DNA from: Bacteroidales bacterium
GTDB taxonomy: Bacteria > Bacteroidota > Bacteroidia > Bacteroidales > VadinHA17
Length of the DNA: 64,000 nt
NCBI GenBank assembly: GCA_025454755.1
Contig: JALONV010000021.1
Coordinates: forward strand, 1 to 64,000
Direction: 5' to 3'
Shown piece after piece: positions 19,161 to 28,451 of the stretch (positions within the stretch are counted from its first letter, which is position 1; the number at the start of each line of letters is the position of its first letter). The translations under genes were made by a program, and so were the position numbers. The notes beneath the pieces are model-generated. The model saw only the letters and a list, made by a program, of their open reading frames with translations, was not told where the DNA came from and searched no databases.

Positions 19161-20252
19161 TTAAACAGCCATATTCCTTCTGATCGGAGGATGAGGATCA
19201 TAGTTTTCCACAACAAAATCATCAATGGTAAGCTGATCAAAGGGTTTCTTTGCAATATGCAGCCTCGGCATAGGTTTGGGCTCTCTCGACATCTGTTCGA
19301 GAATTGCGGTTACATGATCATATTTTTCTTCGTTGCCGTCAGCAGGAGCATTTTTATTAATCCATTCAACAACCTCCAGGTATTCTTCTCTTGCAGAAAC
19401 ATCCCTTATTCTTTTTTGCAGCTCCCTGAAATTATCCCTGTGCCATTGAGTTCTCTTCCCTATGCCGGCATAGAAATGTGAATCCCCGAAAGTATGGATA
19501 AATGTTTTCGGGACCATCCCTGCTTCCTGGGCAATTACCTGGGTAAGGGCAGCATAACTGGCTATATTAAAAGGAACACCCAGGAACTGGTCACAGCTTC
19601 TCTGGTAAAGCTGCAATTCCAGCTCGCCTTCTTCATTGGCAGTTGCCTGGTATAGAACATGACATGGTGGCAAAGACATTTTTGGAGTGTCTCCGGGATT
19701 CCATGAGTCGACAATATGTTTTTTCCCTGTTGGATTCTTTTTCAGACCCTTTATCAGCTTTCCCAGCTGATCTATTTCAACAAACTTCCCTGTTTCATGA
19801 TCAAAATATTCCCATCTTCTCCATTGCTTCCCGTAAATTGGTCCGGCATCGCCCCATCTTTCCGCAAACTCAGGATCTTCTTTTATTCTCTGGCCATACT
19901 CTTCCATTGCCTTGTCCCAGTCGGGAGAGTACTTTTCAATGTTTTCCGGGAAGATGCCTTCCTTCTGCATCCCGGGAAGATTGCCCTGGAAAGCATCAGG
20001 CCTCCATATGGGGGCGTTATTGTCTTCAAGATATTTAATATTTGTATCGCCTCTCAGGAACCATATTGTTTCATGGAACATAGATTTGGTAGCCATTTTT
20101 TTTGTAGTCAATAACGGATACCCTTCCCTGAGATCGTATTCATCCTGATACCCGAATAATGAGATGATCCCGGAACCTTTGCTTCCTCCTTTAAAATTTG
20201 AACGACTGGAAGTTAAGATTGCTTTTGAATGATCTAAATATTGCTGCGCCAT
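19161..20252 (-). CDS. thyA: Thymidylate synthase
   Basis: This enzyme makes dTMP from dUMP using methylene-tetrahydrofolate. The protein is 363 residues, longer than the 264 of E. coli because of insertions around residues 85-150; such longer forms occur in Bacteroidota. Conserved elements are FGYQDEYDLREGYPLLTTKK, the nucleophile Cys197 in LPPCHVLYQ, the QRSCDQFLGVPFNIASYA dUMP-binding segment, and the end PHPPIRRNMAV. It appears monocistronic. The usual folA partner is not adjacent. Confidence 0.96.
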   Translation of the reverse strand: MAQQYLDHSKAILTSSRSNFKGGSKGSGIISLFGYQDEYDLREGYPLLTTKKMATKSMFHETIWFLRGDTNIKYLEDNNAPIWRPDAFQGNLPGMQKEGIFPENIEKYSPDWDKAMEEYGQRIKEDPEFAERWGDAGPIYGKQWRRWEYFDHETGKFVEIDQLGKLIKGLKKNPTGKKHIVDSWNPGDTPKMSLPPCHVLYQATANEEGELELQLYQRSCDQFLGVPFNIASYAALTQVIAQEAGMVPKTFIHTFGDSHFYAGIGKRTQWHRDNFRELQKRIRDVSAREEYLEVVEWINKNAPADGNEEKYDHVTAILEQMSREPKPMPRLHIAKKPFDQLTIDDFVVENYDPHPPIRRNMAV

Positions 20253-20422
20253 TTTATGCTTCTGTTTCTGGATTATTTAGTTACTAAAAGTAGACTTTAT
20301 TTCTGTTGACCCTCAACCATCAGAGGCTTAAGTACAGGTAAAATTATCAACAGCAACTGTTAATCCCTCTCTTGTCGGTCATGCGGTCGTTCTGCTTTCA
20401 ATGATCCTGAGCCTGCCGAGGG

Positions 20423-20503
20423 ACCGATTACCGATTACTGATTACCGATTACTGATTACCGATTACTGATTACCGATTACTGATTACCGATTACTGATTA
20501 CCC
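20423..20503. repeat. 14-base tandem repeat (gattaccgattact)
   Basis: About six nearly perfect copies of a 14-base unit, itself a doubled seven-mer (gattacc/gattact), run for about 80 bases. Single or double copies of the seven-mer appear in other gaps near 25.3 and 28.3 kb. Confidence 0.85.
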
Positions 20504-20504
20504 T

Positions 20505-20526
20505 ATACCGTCATACCGTCATACCC
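20505..20526. repeat. ACCGT-type repeat
   Basis: Three units of ataccgtc lie directly after the 14-mer array. They belong to the same family as the tracts near 12.67 and 21.65 kb. Confidence 0.6.
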
Positions 20527-20749
20527 TTTTCTCGCCCTCTTGCCCCCTCGCCCTCACCCCTTCCTTCTTTACTCCCCTTTGCCCTGTGCCCCTTTCATTT
20601 GTTCCACACTCTTATTCACGATTTATTCTTATTTTGTGTGAACACAAGATATAATATTGCCTTATTTCACGTTTTTATACCAAATTACGTGAATATTATT
20701 TATTTTTTGCGTATCTTTGTCATAGTGCATTTTTAAATCCGACGCTACC

Positions 20750-21607
20750 ATGATACAACGAATAGCAGCATACAGGGAAAGATATTACCGTATCCTCCCG
20801 GGCAGGGAGTCATTGGTCAGGCTTATTGATGAAGCTGAAGTTCCTGAACATGTTTACAACTCCAATGCCATAGAAAACAGCACCCTCACCCTTGAGGAAA
20901 CTGAAAAGATTCTAAACCAGGTGGCTTTGGAAAGGTACATTACAGAGAGTGAAATATTCGAGGCCAGGAATCTGGCAAGAGTTGTCGGATACATCTCCGG
21001 GAAGGCATCAGAGAAGGATATGGACATCGAAATGATGCTGTTGCTTCATAAAATGATGATGTCGAATATAAACACTGAAATTGCAGGACGCTTCAGACTG
21101 CCGGGAGAGTATGTGAGAGTCGGGACACATATTGCACCACAACCTGAGAGGGTTGAGGAGCTGATTACCAGGATGCTTTACAATTATAAGGCAGTATATG
21201 ATACGACAACCATCATTAAGAGGCTGGCCAGGTTACATCTCACATTTGAGCATATACATCCTTTTATTGATGGTAATGGCAGAATTGGAAGGGTGATCAT
21301 AAACTATCAGCTTGTGCGCGAGGGTTATGTACCCATCAACATAAAGTTTGTCGACAGGCAAAAGTACTACGAAGCCTTCAGGGAATTTGACCATGAGGAA
21401 AAGACAGCATTAATGGAGGAAATACTTTTAAAAGCACTCACGCACAGCTATCACAAACGTCTGGCATATCTTGAAGGCAAAGAAATAATAACCCTTGGAG
21501 AATACTCAAAAAGGATGAATCTATCCCACTCCAACCTTCTCAACAAGGCAAACCGCCAGACAATAGAAGCCTTCATCGAAAAGGGAATCTGGAAGATCGG
21601 CATCTGA
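20750..21607 (+). CDS. Fic/DOC family protein (putative AMPylator, class II) with C-terminal HTH-like region
   Basis: A 285-residue Fic protein. The active-site motif HPFIDGNGRIGR starts with His170, and the conserved phenylalanine, acidic residue, glycine and arginine are all present, so AMP transfer is expected. An N-terminal SNAIEN (Ser38 to Asn43) matches the (S/T)xxxE(G/N) inhibitory helix of self-restrained class II Fic enzymes. Residues 240-285 look like a winged helix-turn-helix (LGEYSKRMNLSHSNLLNKA). It is not accompanied by an antitoxin, consistent with internal inhibition. The target is unknown. Confidence 0.92.
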   Translation: MIQRIAAYRERYYRILPGRESLVRLIDEAEVPEHVYNSNAIENSTLTLEETEKILNQVALERYITESEIFEARNLARVVGYISGKASEKDMDIEMMLLLHKMMMSNINTEIAGRFRLPGEYVRVGTHIAPQPERVEELITRMLYNYKAVYDTTTIIKRLARLHLTFEHIHPFIDGNGRIGRVIINYQLVREGYVPINIKFVDRQKYYEAFREFDHEEKTALMEEILLKALTHSYHKRLAYLEGKEIITLGEYSKRMNLSHSNLLNKANRQTIEAFIEKGIWKIGI

Positions 21608-21644
21608 CAGCCAACTGGTGTAACTTTCTCCCCCCTTACTTCTA

Positions 21645-21675
21645 CATACCGTCATACTGTCATACCGTCATACCC
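21645..21675. repeat. ACCGT-type repeat
   Basis: Units ataccgtc, atactgtc, ataccgtc and ataccc lie between the convergent Fic and NTF2-like genes. They are followed by a pyrimidine-rich stretch and a gcctctgagcc doublet. Confidence 0.6.
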
Positions 21676-21725
21676 TTTTCACCCCCTCCTTCTTCCCGCC
21701 ACTGCGCCTCTGAGCCTCTGAGCCC

Positions 21726-22175
21726 TTACTTCTTCGCATTCATATCCCACAGCACATTAACAATCATCCATTTCCCTCCTGCTTTCGACAGGTGGATATA
21801 GTCGAAGAATCCGAATTTGGTGTTCCAGGTCTTGATGCTGGCGTTTGAACCATCGATATCGAGTATCCTGATTTCAGGTGCGAGCTCTTTGCCCGGGGTA
21901 AGGTCGGGCATACGGACGCCTTTTGCATTACCCATTGCAGAAGCGCAGAGCAGTGAGCGGCTCATATCCTGGACGAACACCATCTCTCCGGCAGCGGCTA
22001 CACGGCGTTTTGACAGTTCCGGGGAGACAGAGTTCTGGATACGTTCCACATTTCCCGTTGCCCACCCTTCGATATAATCGAGAGTTGCTTTCTTAATTGC
22101 CAGAGTATCCTCCATTGATTGTCCGAAAGAAGGAAGAGCAATAAGAATAAGGAGCAGAAAAGTCAGTTTTTTCAT
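21726..22175 (-). CDS. Exported NTF2-like (lumazine-binding-like) protein
   Basis: A 149-residue protein from the start at 22175, which begins a clear signal peptide (MKKLTFLLLILIALPSFGQ). The mature part has the NTF2/SnoaL-like layout: an N-terminal helix (AIKKATLDYIEGWATGN), central strands with RILDIDGSNASIKT, and a last strand GGKWMIVNVLW. It resembles the putative lumazine-binding family (PF12893-like). Ligand and role are unknown. The longer ORF start at 22286 adds a non-family stretch. Confidence 0.75.
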   Translation of the reverse strand: MKKLTFLLLILIALPSFGQSMEDTLAIKKATLDYIEGWATGNVERIQNSVSPELSKRRVAAAGEMVFVQDMSRSLLCASAMGNAKGVRMPDLTPGKELAPEIRILDIDGSNASIKTWNTKFGFFDYIHLSKAGGKWMIVNVLWDMNAKK

Positions 22176-22485
22176 TTTCAAATAATTTAAGATAGAATCC
22201 AAAGTTAAGCTAATGAAAGTAATAAAGATATGCCAGTTGTAAATCCGGAACAGCAGAATGTTAATTATCGCGTCCCCTGTTTCCACAGTACGCTGACCAG
22301 GCTGCGTTTGCCAGGGCAGGTCTTGCAGGTTTACAGTCTTGCAATCTTGACAGGCTTGTACCTTGTACCCTGTACTTTTTTTTTGGTCTTGGATCTTTGA
22401 TCTTTGGTCTTTGATCTTTCGTTTTCATCTCGCCCTCTCCCGCTCTACTTTTATGTTCCAGACCAATAACACCAGGTATTTATTA

Positions 22486-22917
22486 TCAAACACCCAGAAC
22501 TTCAAACGAATATGCGCTTCCTCCTTTACCGTCGCAGTTGCCGTCGAGATAATCGCCCTCAAGGTCTCTTGCAGTACCATTTATTGTTATAGAGTACAAC
22601 TGCCCTTTCTTCAACACATTACCCTTGTAATACACCGTCGAATTATTGTTTGACCAGATAAATTCGCCAGAAAAGAAATTGTCAATAGTTGGATTAATGC
22701 ACATAGCGCTTTCCACACTCGCGCAGTTCATGGATTCGCTGAAAGTAATCTCGAAAGAAATGCATGGTTTCGCACTATGCTGATTATCAGGATATTTTGA
22801 GCAATATTGTAAAGAAAATGGTAAAACTGCAGATAAGTAAGCCATTTTTTTCACAAAATCCAGTCTGGTGGTTTTCCTGTTTACCCTCTGAATTTGAATT
22901 AGTTTTTTATTTTCCAT
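22486..22917 (-). CDS. Lipoprotein-like protein with one SbsA-type Ig-like domain
   Basis: A 143-residue protein. A hydrophobic stretch ends in SLQYC and may be a lipobox (residues 35-39), though the n-region is unusually long. Residues 52-140 fit an SbsA-type Ig-like domain: FEITFSESMNC, then YSITINGTARDLEGD, then DGNCDGKGGSAYSFEV with a likely calcium-binding DGNxDGxGG turn. Such domains usually occur in larger surface proteins, so this may be a reduced copy. The pyrimidine-rich and cttgcag-type repeats lie downstream. Confidence 0.55.
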   Translation of the reverse strand: MENKKLIQIQRVNRKTTRLDFVKKMAYLSAVLPFSLQYCSKYPDNQHSAKPCISFEITFSESMNCASVESAMCINPTIDNFFSGEFIWSNNNSTVYYKGNVLKKGQLYSITINGTARDLEGDYLDGNCDGKGGSAYSFEVLGV

Positions 22918-23060
22918 ATCATGTTTGCTTTCAATATTGTTGTGGCTACAGGATACAATAAATTTGTCGATTCAACTAGTTAAAAGGAACAAAGAATAAT
23001 TTTAACAGCATATAAAGTAACTCTTTTGGAAAGCTCCATACTTACAGCTGAGTTTTTATT

Positions 23061-24380
23061 TCAGCCTTGAAGATGTAGATTTTTGCGCACTGAAATAATC
23101 CGAGGGGGCGAGCTTTCGATACCAGTAGGAATGCCGAAGACGCTTGAGAAAATGGTGGATAAGAGGTTCCAATTGCCAGATGCATCTTGATACCAGCCGG
23201 ACTTGACCTCGATCGTGATGTCGCCGTTGCCGTCATTGCGGTTTATAGTTACTAGCCACACGGTATCTGCCGGAGCGTTCTGGGAAACCTTGGCGCCAGT
23301 GGTGCCTCCGGTAATCTCCACCTTGGCTGCATTTCCGATCTCGGAGTCTAGAATTGCACGGTTGCTGTCGCCGAAGTCGATCGTGACATCGACTGTGGCC
23401 TGGTTGTTACTCGTGGGGCCCGTGAGGGACGGCGCCGGGCCAACGGCGTCATAAACGAAAGTTGAGGAAGTTCCAATGTTATTGTTCGTCGCCGAGTCCT
23501 GATACCAACCGGGCTTCACCACTATGTTAACGTTACTCGTCCCCGAGGTGCGGTTAATGGTAACTAGCCAGATGGTATCTGCCGGAGCGTTCTGGGAAAC
23601 CTTGGCGCCAGCGGTGCCTCCGGTGATCTCCACCTTGGCTGCATTGCCGATCTCGGAGTCGAGGATCGCGCGGTTGCTGTCGCCGAAGTCGATCGTGACA
23701 TCGACTGTGTCCTGGTTGTTACTCGTGGGGCCCGTGAGGGACGGCGCCGGACCAACGGCGTCATAAACGAAAGTTGAGGAAGTTCCAATGTTATTGTTCG
23801 TCGCCGCATCCTGATACCAACCGGGCTTCACCACTATGTTAACGTTACTCGTGCCCGAGGTGCGGTTAATGGTAACTAGCCAGATGGTATCTGCCGGGGC
23901 GTTCTGGGAAACCTTGGTGCCAGCGGTGCCTCCGGTGATCTCCACCTTGGCTGCATTGCCGATCTCGGAGTCGAGGATCGCGCGGTTGCTGTCGCCGAAA
24001 TCGATCGTGACATCGACCGAAGTCTGGTTGTTACTCGCAGGGCCAGTGAGGGACGGCGACGGGCCGACAGCATCGTAAACGAAGGTGGAAGAGATTCCGG
24101 TATTGTAGTTCATCGCAGCGTCCTGGTACCAGCCCGGTTTCACGTTAACGGTGACGCTGTTTGTGCCGTTGGTGCGGTTGATGGTGACTAGCCAGATGGT
24201 ATCTGCCGGAGCGTTCTGGGAAACCTTGGCGCCAGCGGTGCCGCCGATAATCTCCACCTTGGCTGCATTGCCAATCTCAGAGTCGAGGATTGCGCGGTTA
24301 CTGTCTCCGAAGTCGATCGTGACATTGACCGATGCTTGATTGTTTGGATTCTGGCCCGATAGAGTTGGTTGAGGTCCCAT
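23061..24380 (-). CDS. Protein of four tandem Ig-like repeats, GC-richer than its surroundings
   Basis: A 439-residue protein made almost entirely of four repeats of about 104-107 residues. Each contains TIDFGDSNRAILDSEIGNAAK, TGGTAGAKVSQNAP, an IWLVTINR strand, and a PGWYQDAA-x-N turn ending STFVYDAVGP. They resemble bacterial Ig-like domains of surface proteins. The start at 24380 has an AAGGA site seven bases upstream but no signal peptide. The C-terminal PTGIESSP segment resembles linkers before T9SS sorting domains but is cut short. Repeats 2 and 3 are nearly identical at DNA level. The GC content and codon use differ from the AT-rich flanks, suggesting transfer or a displaced fragment. 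Confidence 0.7.
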   Translation of the reverse strand: MGPQPTLSGQNPNNQASVNVTIDFGDSNRAILDSEIGNAAKVEIIGGTAGAKVSQNAPADTIWLVTINRTNGTNSVTVNVKPGWYQDAAMNYNTGISSTFVYDAVGPSPSLTGPASNNQTSVDVTIDFGDSNRAILDSEIGNAAKVEITGGTAGTKVSQNAPADTIWLVTINRTSGTSNVNIVVKPGWYQDAATNNNIGTSSTFVYDAVGPAPSLTGPTSNNQDTVDVTIDFGDSNRAILDSEIGNAAKVEITGGTAGAKVSQNAPADTIWLVTINRTSGTSNVNIVVKPGWYQDSATNNNIGTSSTFVYDAVGPAPSLTGPTSNNQATVDVTIDFGDSNRAILDSEIGNAAKVEITGGTTGAKVSQNAPADTVWLVTINRNDGNGDITIEVKSGWYQDASGNWNLLSTIFSSVFGIPTGIESSPPRIISVRKNLHLQG

Positions 24381-24716
24381 TTTCTGATCCTTTCATTTTT
24401 TTAAAATCTTCAGAGAAAAGATATAAACTATCTCCGAAAAATGCAAGTAAATATTTTACCAATAATTACTTCTTATGCAATAATAATATTAGCATTCTCT
24501 TTTTTCATTGAAATCAGCAAGACACTATAAATATGCAGAATTTTCCTTTATGGTCACAATTTGTTAACTTAAATTTTACATGTAGTTTATGCCTTGTTCT
24601 GCCATTTCAAGAGGAGTCTTAAGTCTCAGATCTCATGTCGTCTATCACATTTTGGACAGGCACTCTTGCAGTGTCTGGCGACCGACAACCGGCTATATTG
24701 TCTGTGTTTTGTGACG
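24381..24716. other. 336-base AT-rich intergenic region
   Basis: I see no gene here. The part next to the Ig-repeat gene is very AT rich. A stretch near 24,650-24,700 (ttggacaggc, cttgcagt, ggcgaccgac) resembles the cttgcagt-type fragments found in other gaps. Confidence 0.5.
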
Positions 24717-25127
24717 TTATTTATATTTACCCCTTTTACAGGTCGCCAATATGGTTCCAAAATCAGTAATCACCTTATTGTCAATTGAGAAGATGGTTTT
24801 TCCTATAGCAGCATAATCCTGACAGAGTAAAACCTGATCATGCTGCCCCTGAAATGTAATTTTATATATCCATTGATTTAAAACCTCACTCTTATCAAAA
24901 CCGGGATTATCAATGGCCTTAAAATCAATTTGTTTCAAATATGAGAAAACAAAATCCATGGTGCCTCTTTCACTGAACCTGATTGTTTCAGTTTTGTTAT
25001 GTGCGGTTCTGTTCTCAATCTGAATTTGTGTTATTTTATCAATATCCCAGTCTTTTATCCTGTTCTGAGAATTCCCTTTGATGAGGATAATCGAGAAAAT
25101 AACCATTAAGAATGCTTTTGTCTTCAT
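24717..25127 (-). CDS. Small exported protein of unknown function
   Basis: 136 residues from the start at 25127, which begins a signal peptide (MKTKAFLMVIFSIILIKGNSQ). The mature protein is a mixed alpha/beta domain with no motif that I recognise. It may be a DUF4348- or copper-amine-oxidase-like small beta domain, but there is no firm support. The ORF start at 25145 adds six residues and is less likely. It stands alone. Confidence 0.6.
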   Translation of the reverse strand: MKTKAFLMVIFSIILIKGNSQNRIKDWDIDKITQIQIENRTAHNKTETIRFSERGTMDFVFSYLKQIDFKAIDNPGFDKSEVLNQWIYKITFQGQHDQVLLCQDYAAIGKTIFSIDNKVITDFGTILATCKRGKYK

Positions 25128-25359
25128 TTTGTACCTCCCTGTCATTAGTTAATAATCGTTTAAGGATGATGCAAAAGGATATTAAATTCCATAAAAACCA
25201 GGTCTATTTCTGTTTTAGGAGATAAATATTGAGAGGAATTACATATTTCAGACCGCATATTGGACAGGCGGTCTGCAGGTCTTGCAGTCCCAGAATTTAC
25301 CGATTACCAATTACCGATTACCGATTCCCGGTCACCCTGTGCCCTGCACCATTCCTCTC

Positions 25360-25971
25360 CTACTTTAGGCTGTTCTCTTCGATCCTTTTCCTGACAATCT
25401 TCTCTATCTCATAAACATCAGGTATGCCTATAAAATATATAATATCAGGCACATAGTACGATCCGCCCTTTGACCTTTGCATTCTGCCAGTGCTCATTTC
25501 GAGAGTAATACTTCCCCTTGTGTTTGAACCTCTTATTTCGATCTTACCGTTGAACTGGCTCCAGTCGAACGAATTCAGGACACCTTTTTTATACCGGATA
25601 AGCCGCGTCGGGGTGCCGACAAACCAGGCGCCTCTCTGAAAAATTGAATAAATACCCGAGATAAGAAGGCCCAGACCGATGGAAACAAAAACCCCGAGGA
25701 AAACTATCAGCGGAAGAGCAGGTTTCAGGTTGTCAGCGGAAATAACTTTGGTCTCGCCGTTAATAATAGTCTCGGTCGATCCTCCTGCAATTACAGTACC
25801 GAGCATAAGATAAATAAAGACTGAAGTGAATGCAAGCCACATGATACTGAAGATTATCTTTCCGACAGACCGTCGGGCGGGTCTCTGACGCTTACTTTTG
25901 AAAGCAAATTCCCTGGATTCGGTGCCGACATTGATCAGCAATTCCTCCGGCAGGTTCAGATTCATTTCCAT
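25360..25971 (-). CDS. Membrane protein of unknown function
   Basis: 203 residues with a basic N-terminal cytoplasmic part (RQRPARRS near residue 30), two membrane helices at about 38-62 and 87-110, and a C-terminal domain with strands resembling a PH-like fold (TPTRLIRYKKGVLNSFDWSQFNGKIEIRG). Similar proteins convert or sense membrane state in other phyla, but nothing specific can be claimed. It is monocistronic, preceded by a 226-base gap. Confidence 0.65.
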   Translation of the reverse strand: MEMNLNLPEELLINVGTESREFAFKSKRQRPARRSVGKIIFSIMWLAFTSVFIYLMLGTVIAGGSTETIINGETKVISADNLKPALPLIVFLGVFVSIGLGLLISGIYSIFQRGAWFVGTPTRLIRYKKGVLNSFDWSQFNGKIEIRGSNTRGSITLEMSTGRMQRSKGGSYYVPDIIYFIGIPDVYEIEKIVRKRIEENSLK

Positions 25972-26197
25972 ATCAGGTAAGTTTTGATGATAAATGTAGC
26001 AATTTTCAGGTCAAAACAAAACCGGGGAGGTTTCATAGCAGGGCTTGTCATCAGAACTGGTCATTTAACATTATCTTGTTTCAGTTGTTCTGCATGTATT
26101 GAAAAAGATACTCAACCCGGAGAGCTAAAATACGGTGAATTGAACAATTAGTTTAAAACACCGTTTATTGTAGTAATTTTAAAGAAATTAAAAAATC

Positions 26198-27142
26198 ATG
26201 AAAGCATTTTATTCAACAGCATATGGCGGACCAGAAGTTTCTCACTATGGAGATTTCCCCGATCCTTCAGCCGGTAATGGAGAGCTGCTGGTTGAAGTTA
26301 AGGCAGTATCTCTCAATCCGGTGGATTACAAGGTAAAAAAAGGTGTTGCAAGATTAATGAGCGGCTCGAAGTTCCCGCGCATCTTTGGATCCGATTTTGC
26401 CGGAGTAGTCAGGGAAGCCGGTAACGGAGTTACAAAATTCAAACCGGGTGACAGGGTTTATGGAGTGACACCGGTGATCTGGGGCAAACCTGGCGCACTG
26501 GCACAGCTGCTGGCAGTCGATCAGAAATTTGTCACTGCTATCCCCGGACAGATATCCTTTGATGAAGCTGCATCGCTGCCCATTGCCGCGCTTACCGCAC
26601 TTAACGGCTTAAGAAAATGCAGGGTTTCAGAAGGTAAAGCAGTGCTGATAAACGGCGGCACCGGCGGGGTTGGCCATTTTGCAATCCAGATTGCCAAAGC
26701 AAAAGGAGCTGTTGTTACCGCTACATGCAGTCAGGGCAATGCAGAGCTTGCACGAAAGCTTGGAGCAGATGATACTATGGGATACAGCAGAGAGGAGTTA
26801 GCAAAGACTGGTAAGAAATTCGATGCAATTTTTGATGCATACGGGATGATGGATCTTGAGGATGTATGCAGGCTTCTGAAACGGGGAGGTGTATATGCCA
26901 CTACACAGATAAAGCCTTTTCTTTTCTTATCCTCGCTTCCTGTTCAGCTCGTTTACGGAAAGAAGCTCACCTCATCAAATGTGCGTTCGAAACCTGAAGA
27001 CATGGAAGAGATGGAGAAACTATTTCTCGATAAAAAGCTTTACCCGGTAATTGAAAATTACTTTTCCCTCAACCATTCAGCTGAGGCATTTGAGCTTGCA
27101 GAACATGGAAAGCCGAGGGGTAAGATCATCATAAGGATCTGA
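26198..27142 (+). CDS. Zinc-independent MDR-family NAD(P)-dependent oxidoreductase (quinone-oxidoreductase-like)
   Basis: A 314-residue medium-chain dehydrogenase/reductase. The N-terminal GroES-like domain has SLNPVDYKVKKG and FGSDFAGVVREAG. The Rossmann fold has the glycine motif NGGTGGVGHFAIQIAKAKGA near residue 145-165 for NAD(P)H. The catalytic zinc cysteines and the structural zinc lobe are absent, so it belongs to the quinone-oxidoreductase/enoyl-reductase-like branch. Substrate unknown. It has no operon partner. Confidence 0.9.
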   Translation: MKAFYSTAYGGPEVSHYGDFPDPSAGNGELLVEVKAVSLNPVDYKVKKGVARLMSGSKFPRIFGSDFAGVVREAGNGVTKFKPGDRVYGVTPVIWGKPGALAQLLAVDQKFVTAIPGQISFDEAASLPIAALTALNGLRKCRVSEGKAVLINGGTGGVGHFAIQIAKAKGAVVTATCSQGNAELARKLGADDTMGYSREELAKTGKKFDAIFDAYGMMDLEDVCRLLKRGGVYATTQIKPFLFLSSLPVQLVYGKKLTSSNVRSKPEDMEEMEKLFLDKKLYPVIENYFSLNHSAEAFELAEHGKPRGKIIIRI

Positions 27143-27154
27143 TATTAAAAAAAG

Positions 27155-27192
27155 TCGTGCAGTCTTGCAGTAGTGCAGTCTTGCAGTCGGGC
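27155..27192. repeat. cttgcagt-type short repeat
   Basis: Units gtcgtgca, gtcttgca, gtagtgca, gtcttgca and gtcgggc follow each other with a period of eight. This is a variant of the ATCGTGCA octamer family. Confidence 0.5.
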
Positions 27193-27292
27193 TAAGTCAA
27201 TGCCTGAACAGCACTGACTATTTTATTATAAACCCGAAAATGATAACTTTACTTCAATAAGGAGATCCTGTTAAGTTTTAACACAACTGAAT

Positions 27293-27658
27293 ATGAAACG
27301 ACTGATTCTGTTATTGTGCCTGGCTTCTTTATCCTTTAGTCTTGTAAGTGGACAACTGTCAGGAAGTGATCCATGGTACAAAACCCCTGAGGAGCTTATC
27401 CGGGATATTTATGTTGCTGTCTCTGCTAAAAACAGCGAATCGGTCAACTGGCAAAAAGTAAGATCGATGTTCATCGATGAGGCAATAGTTGTTCTGAGAA
27501 CATCCCGCGATAAATCAACCCGGTTCACAGCCGACGGATTCATAGTCGACCTGTGGCTGCTGGCTAAAAAGGATGGCCTCTGGAAGATCACATCAATAGT
27601 GAACGAAGTAATTCCTTACGGAGAGGAACTCCCGGATGAACCGGAGTGGAAATTTTAA
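27293..27658 (+). CDS. Exported NTF2-like protein, apparently shortened internally
   Basis: 121 residues with a signal peptide ending in VSGQ. The N-terminal helix part (EELIRDIYVAVSA), VVLRTSRDKSTRFTADGFIVD and the last strand KKDGLWKITSIVNEVIP are family-like for small NTF2-fold proteins. The middle strands that normally separate FTADGFI and the KKDG strand, roughly 50 residues, seem to be missing in frame. A functional NTF2 cone is doubtful without them. The gene is followed by another small exported protein. Confidence 0.55.
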   Translation: MKRLILLLCLASLSFSLVSGQLSGSDPWYKTPEELIRDIYVAVSAKNSESVNWQKVRSMFIDEAIVVLRTSRDKSTRFTADGFIVDLWLLAKKDGLWKITSIVNEVIPYGEELPDEPEWKF

Positions 27659-27778
27659 TTTAAGTCTTAAAGTCTTACGGCTACCGGATATCGGTGAAAA
27701 CAAGATACAAGACCATGGATAAAAGACCAGTGAAAAAAATTTCTTAACTTAAAGCCTGAATCGCTAATAAATGAAATC

Positions 27779-28264
27779 ATGAAAAAACTATTAATCTTTT
27801 CGCTGGCAACTTTGGTGCTGATCACTGCAGCCATGAACGCCTATGGCCAGCAACGCGATATTAAAGCAATCCTGAAAAGAGATATCGTAAAGACAGAGAA
27901 CGGAATGTACTCAATCCAGGAGTATGGAACCGCAACTGCCTTCGACAAGGAATTCAATACCAGGGAATTCCAGGTAAGCGTAAACGCAAAAGCCCCTGTA
28001 AGCATCCTCAGCAAAGATAACTTCATACGCTTCTACGGAGCGCTCTCCACTTCCATCTTTACAACTTACTTCAGCCAGGAAGGACTTAAAGCACCCGACG
28101 ACTTCAATATCCTTCTGAAAGACAAGCCGGGAGAGCCGGTTGACCTTACTGTTGAGATCGTAATGTCAGAGAGCGGCATAGATTATACTATATCATTCCA
28201 TGGAGGCAGGTCACAGATGCATCTGCACTGGCTTACACAGCTCTACCAGGAGGTGGAAAGGTAA
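27779..28264 (+). CDS. Exported protein of unknown function
   Basis: A 161-residue protein with a signal peptide ending in MNAYGQ. The mature region is a beta-rich domain containing TATAFDKEFNTREFQVSVN and a C-terminal HLHWLTQLYQEVE helix. I do not recognise the family. It lies 120 bases after the NTF2-like gene on the same strand and may share its transcript. Confidence 0.6.
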   Translation: MKKLLIFSLATLVLITAAMNAYGQQRDIKAILKRDIVKTENGMYSIQEYGTATAFDKEFNTREFQVSVNAKAPVSILSKDNFIRFYGALSTSIFTTYFSQEGLKAPDDFNILLKDKPGEPVDLTVEIVMSESGIDYTISFHGGRSQMHLHWLTQLYQEVER

Positions 28265-28381
28265 ACTGACAAGGCTGTTTCGCAACTGCGTCCTTCGGTC
28301 GCCGAAGGCTTGCCGAAGGGACTGATTACCAATTACCCTGTGCTCTGAGCCCTGCGCCCTGAGCCCTGAGCCATTAGGCCG

Positions 28382-28414
28382 CTGTACCTCTGTACCGTTG
28401 CACCGTTACACCAT
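28382..28414. repeat. ACCGT-type repeat
   Basis: Units gtacctct, gtaccgtt, gcaccgtt and acaccatt, with a period of eight, follow a gattaccaattacc doublet and gccctgagcc units. This keeps the same module order seen near 20.4 kb. Confidence 0.6.
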
Positions 28415-28451
28415 TTTCACTGCACATTAAATCCCTAACTTTACTGCCGAC

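Larger units (their letters stand above)
20253..20749. other. 497-base intergenic region, mostly repeat modules
   Basis: This divergent gap between thyA and the Fic gene contains, in order, non-repetitive sequence, a 14-mer array, an ACCGT tract and a pyrimidine-rich stretch (ctcgccctcttgccccctcgccc). An AT-rich promoter area follows, in which TATCTTTG at 20712-20719 is a plausible -7 box for the Fic gene. No gene is visible. Confidence 0.6.
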
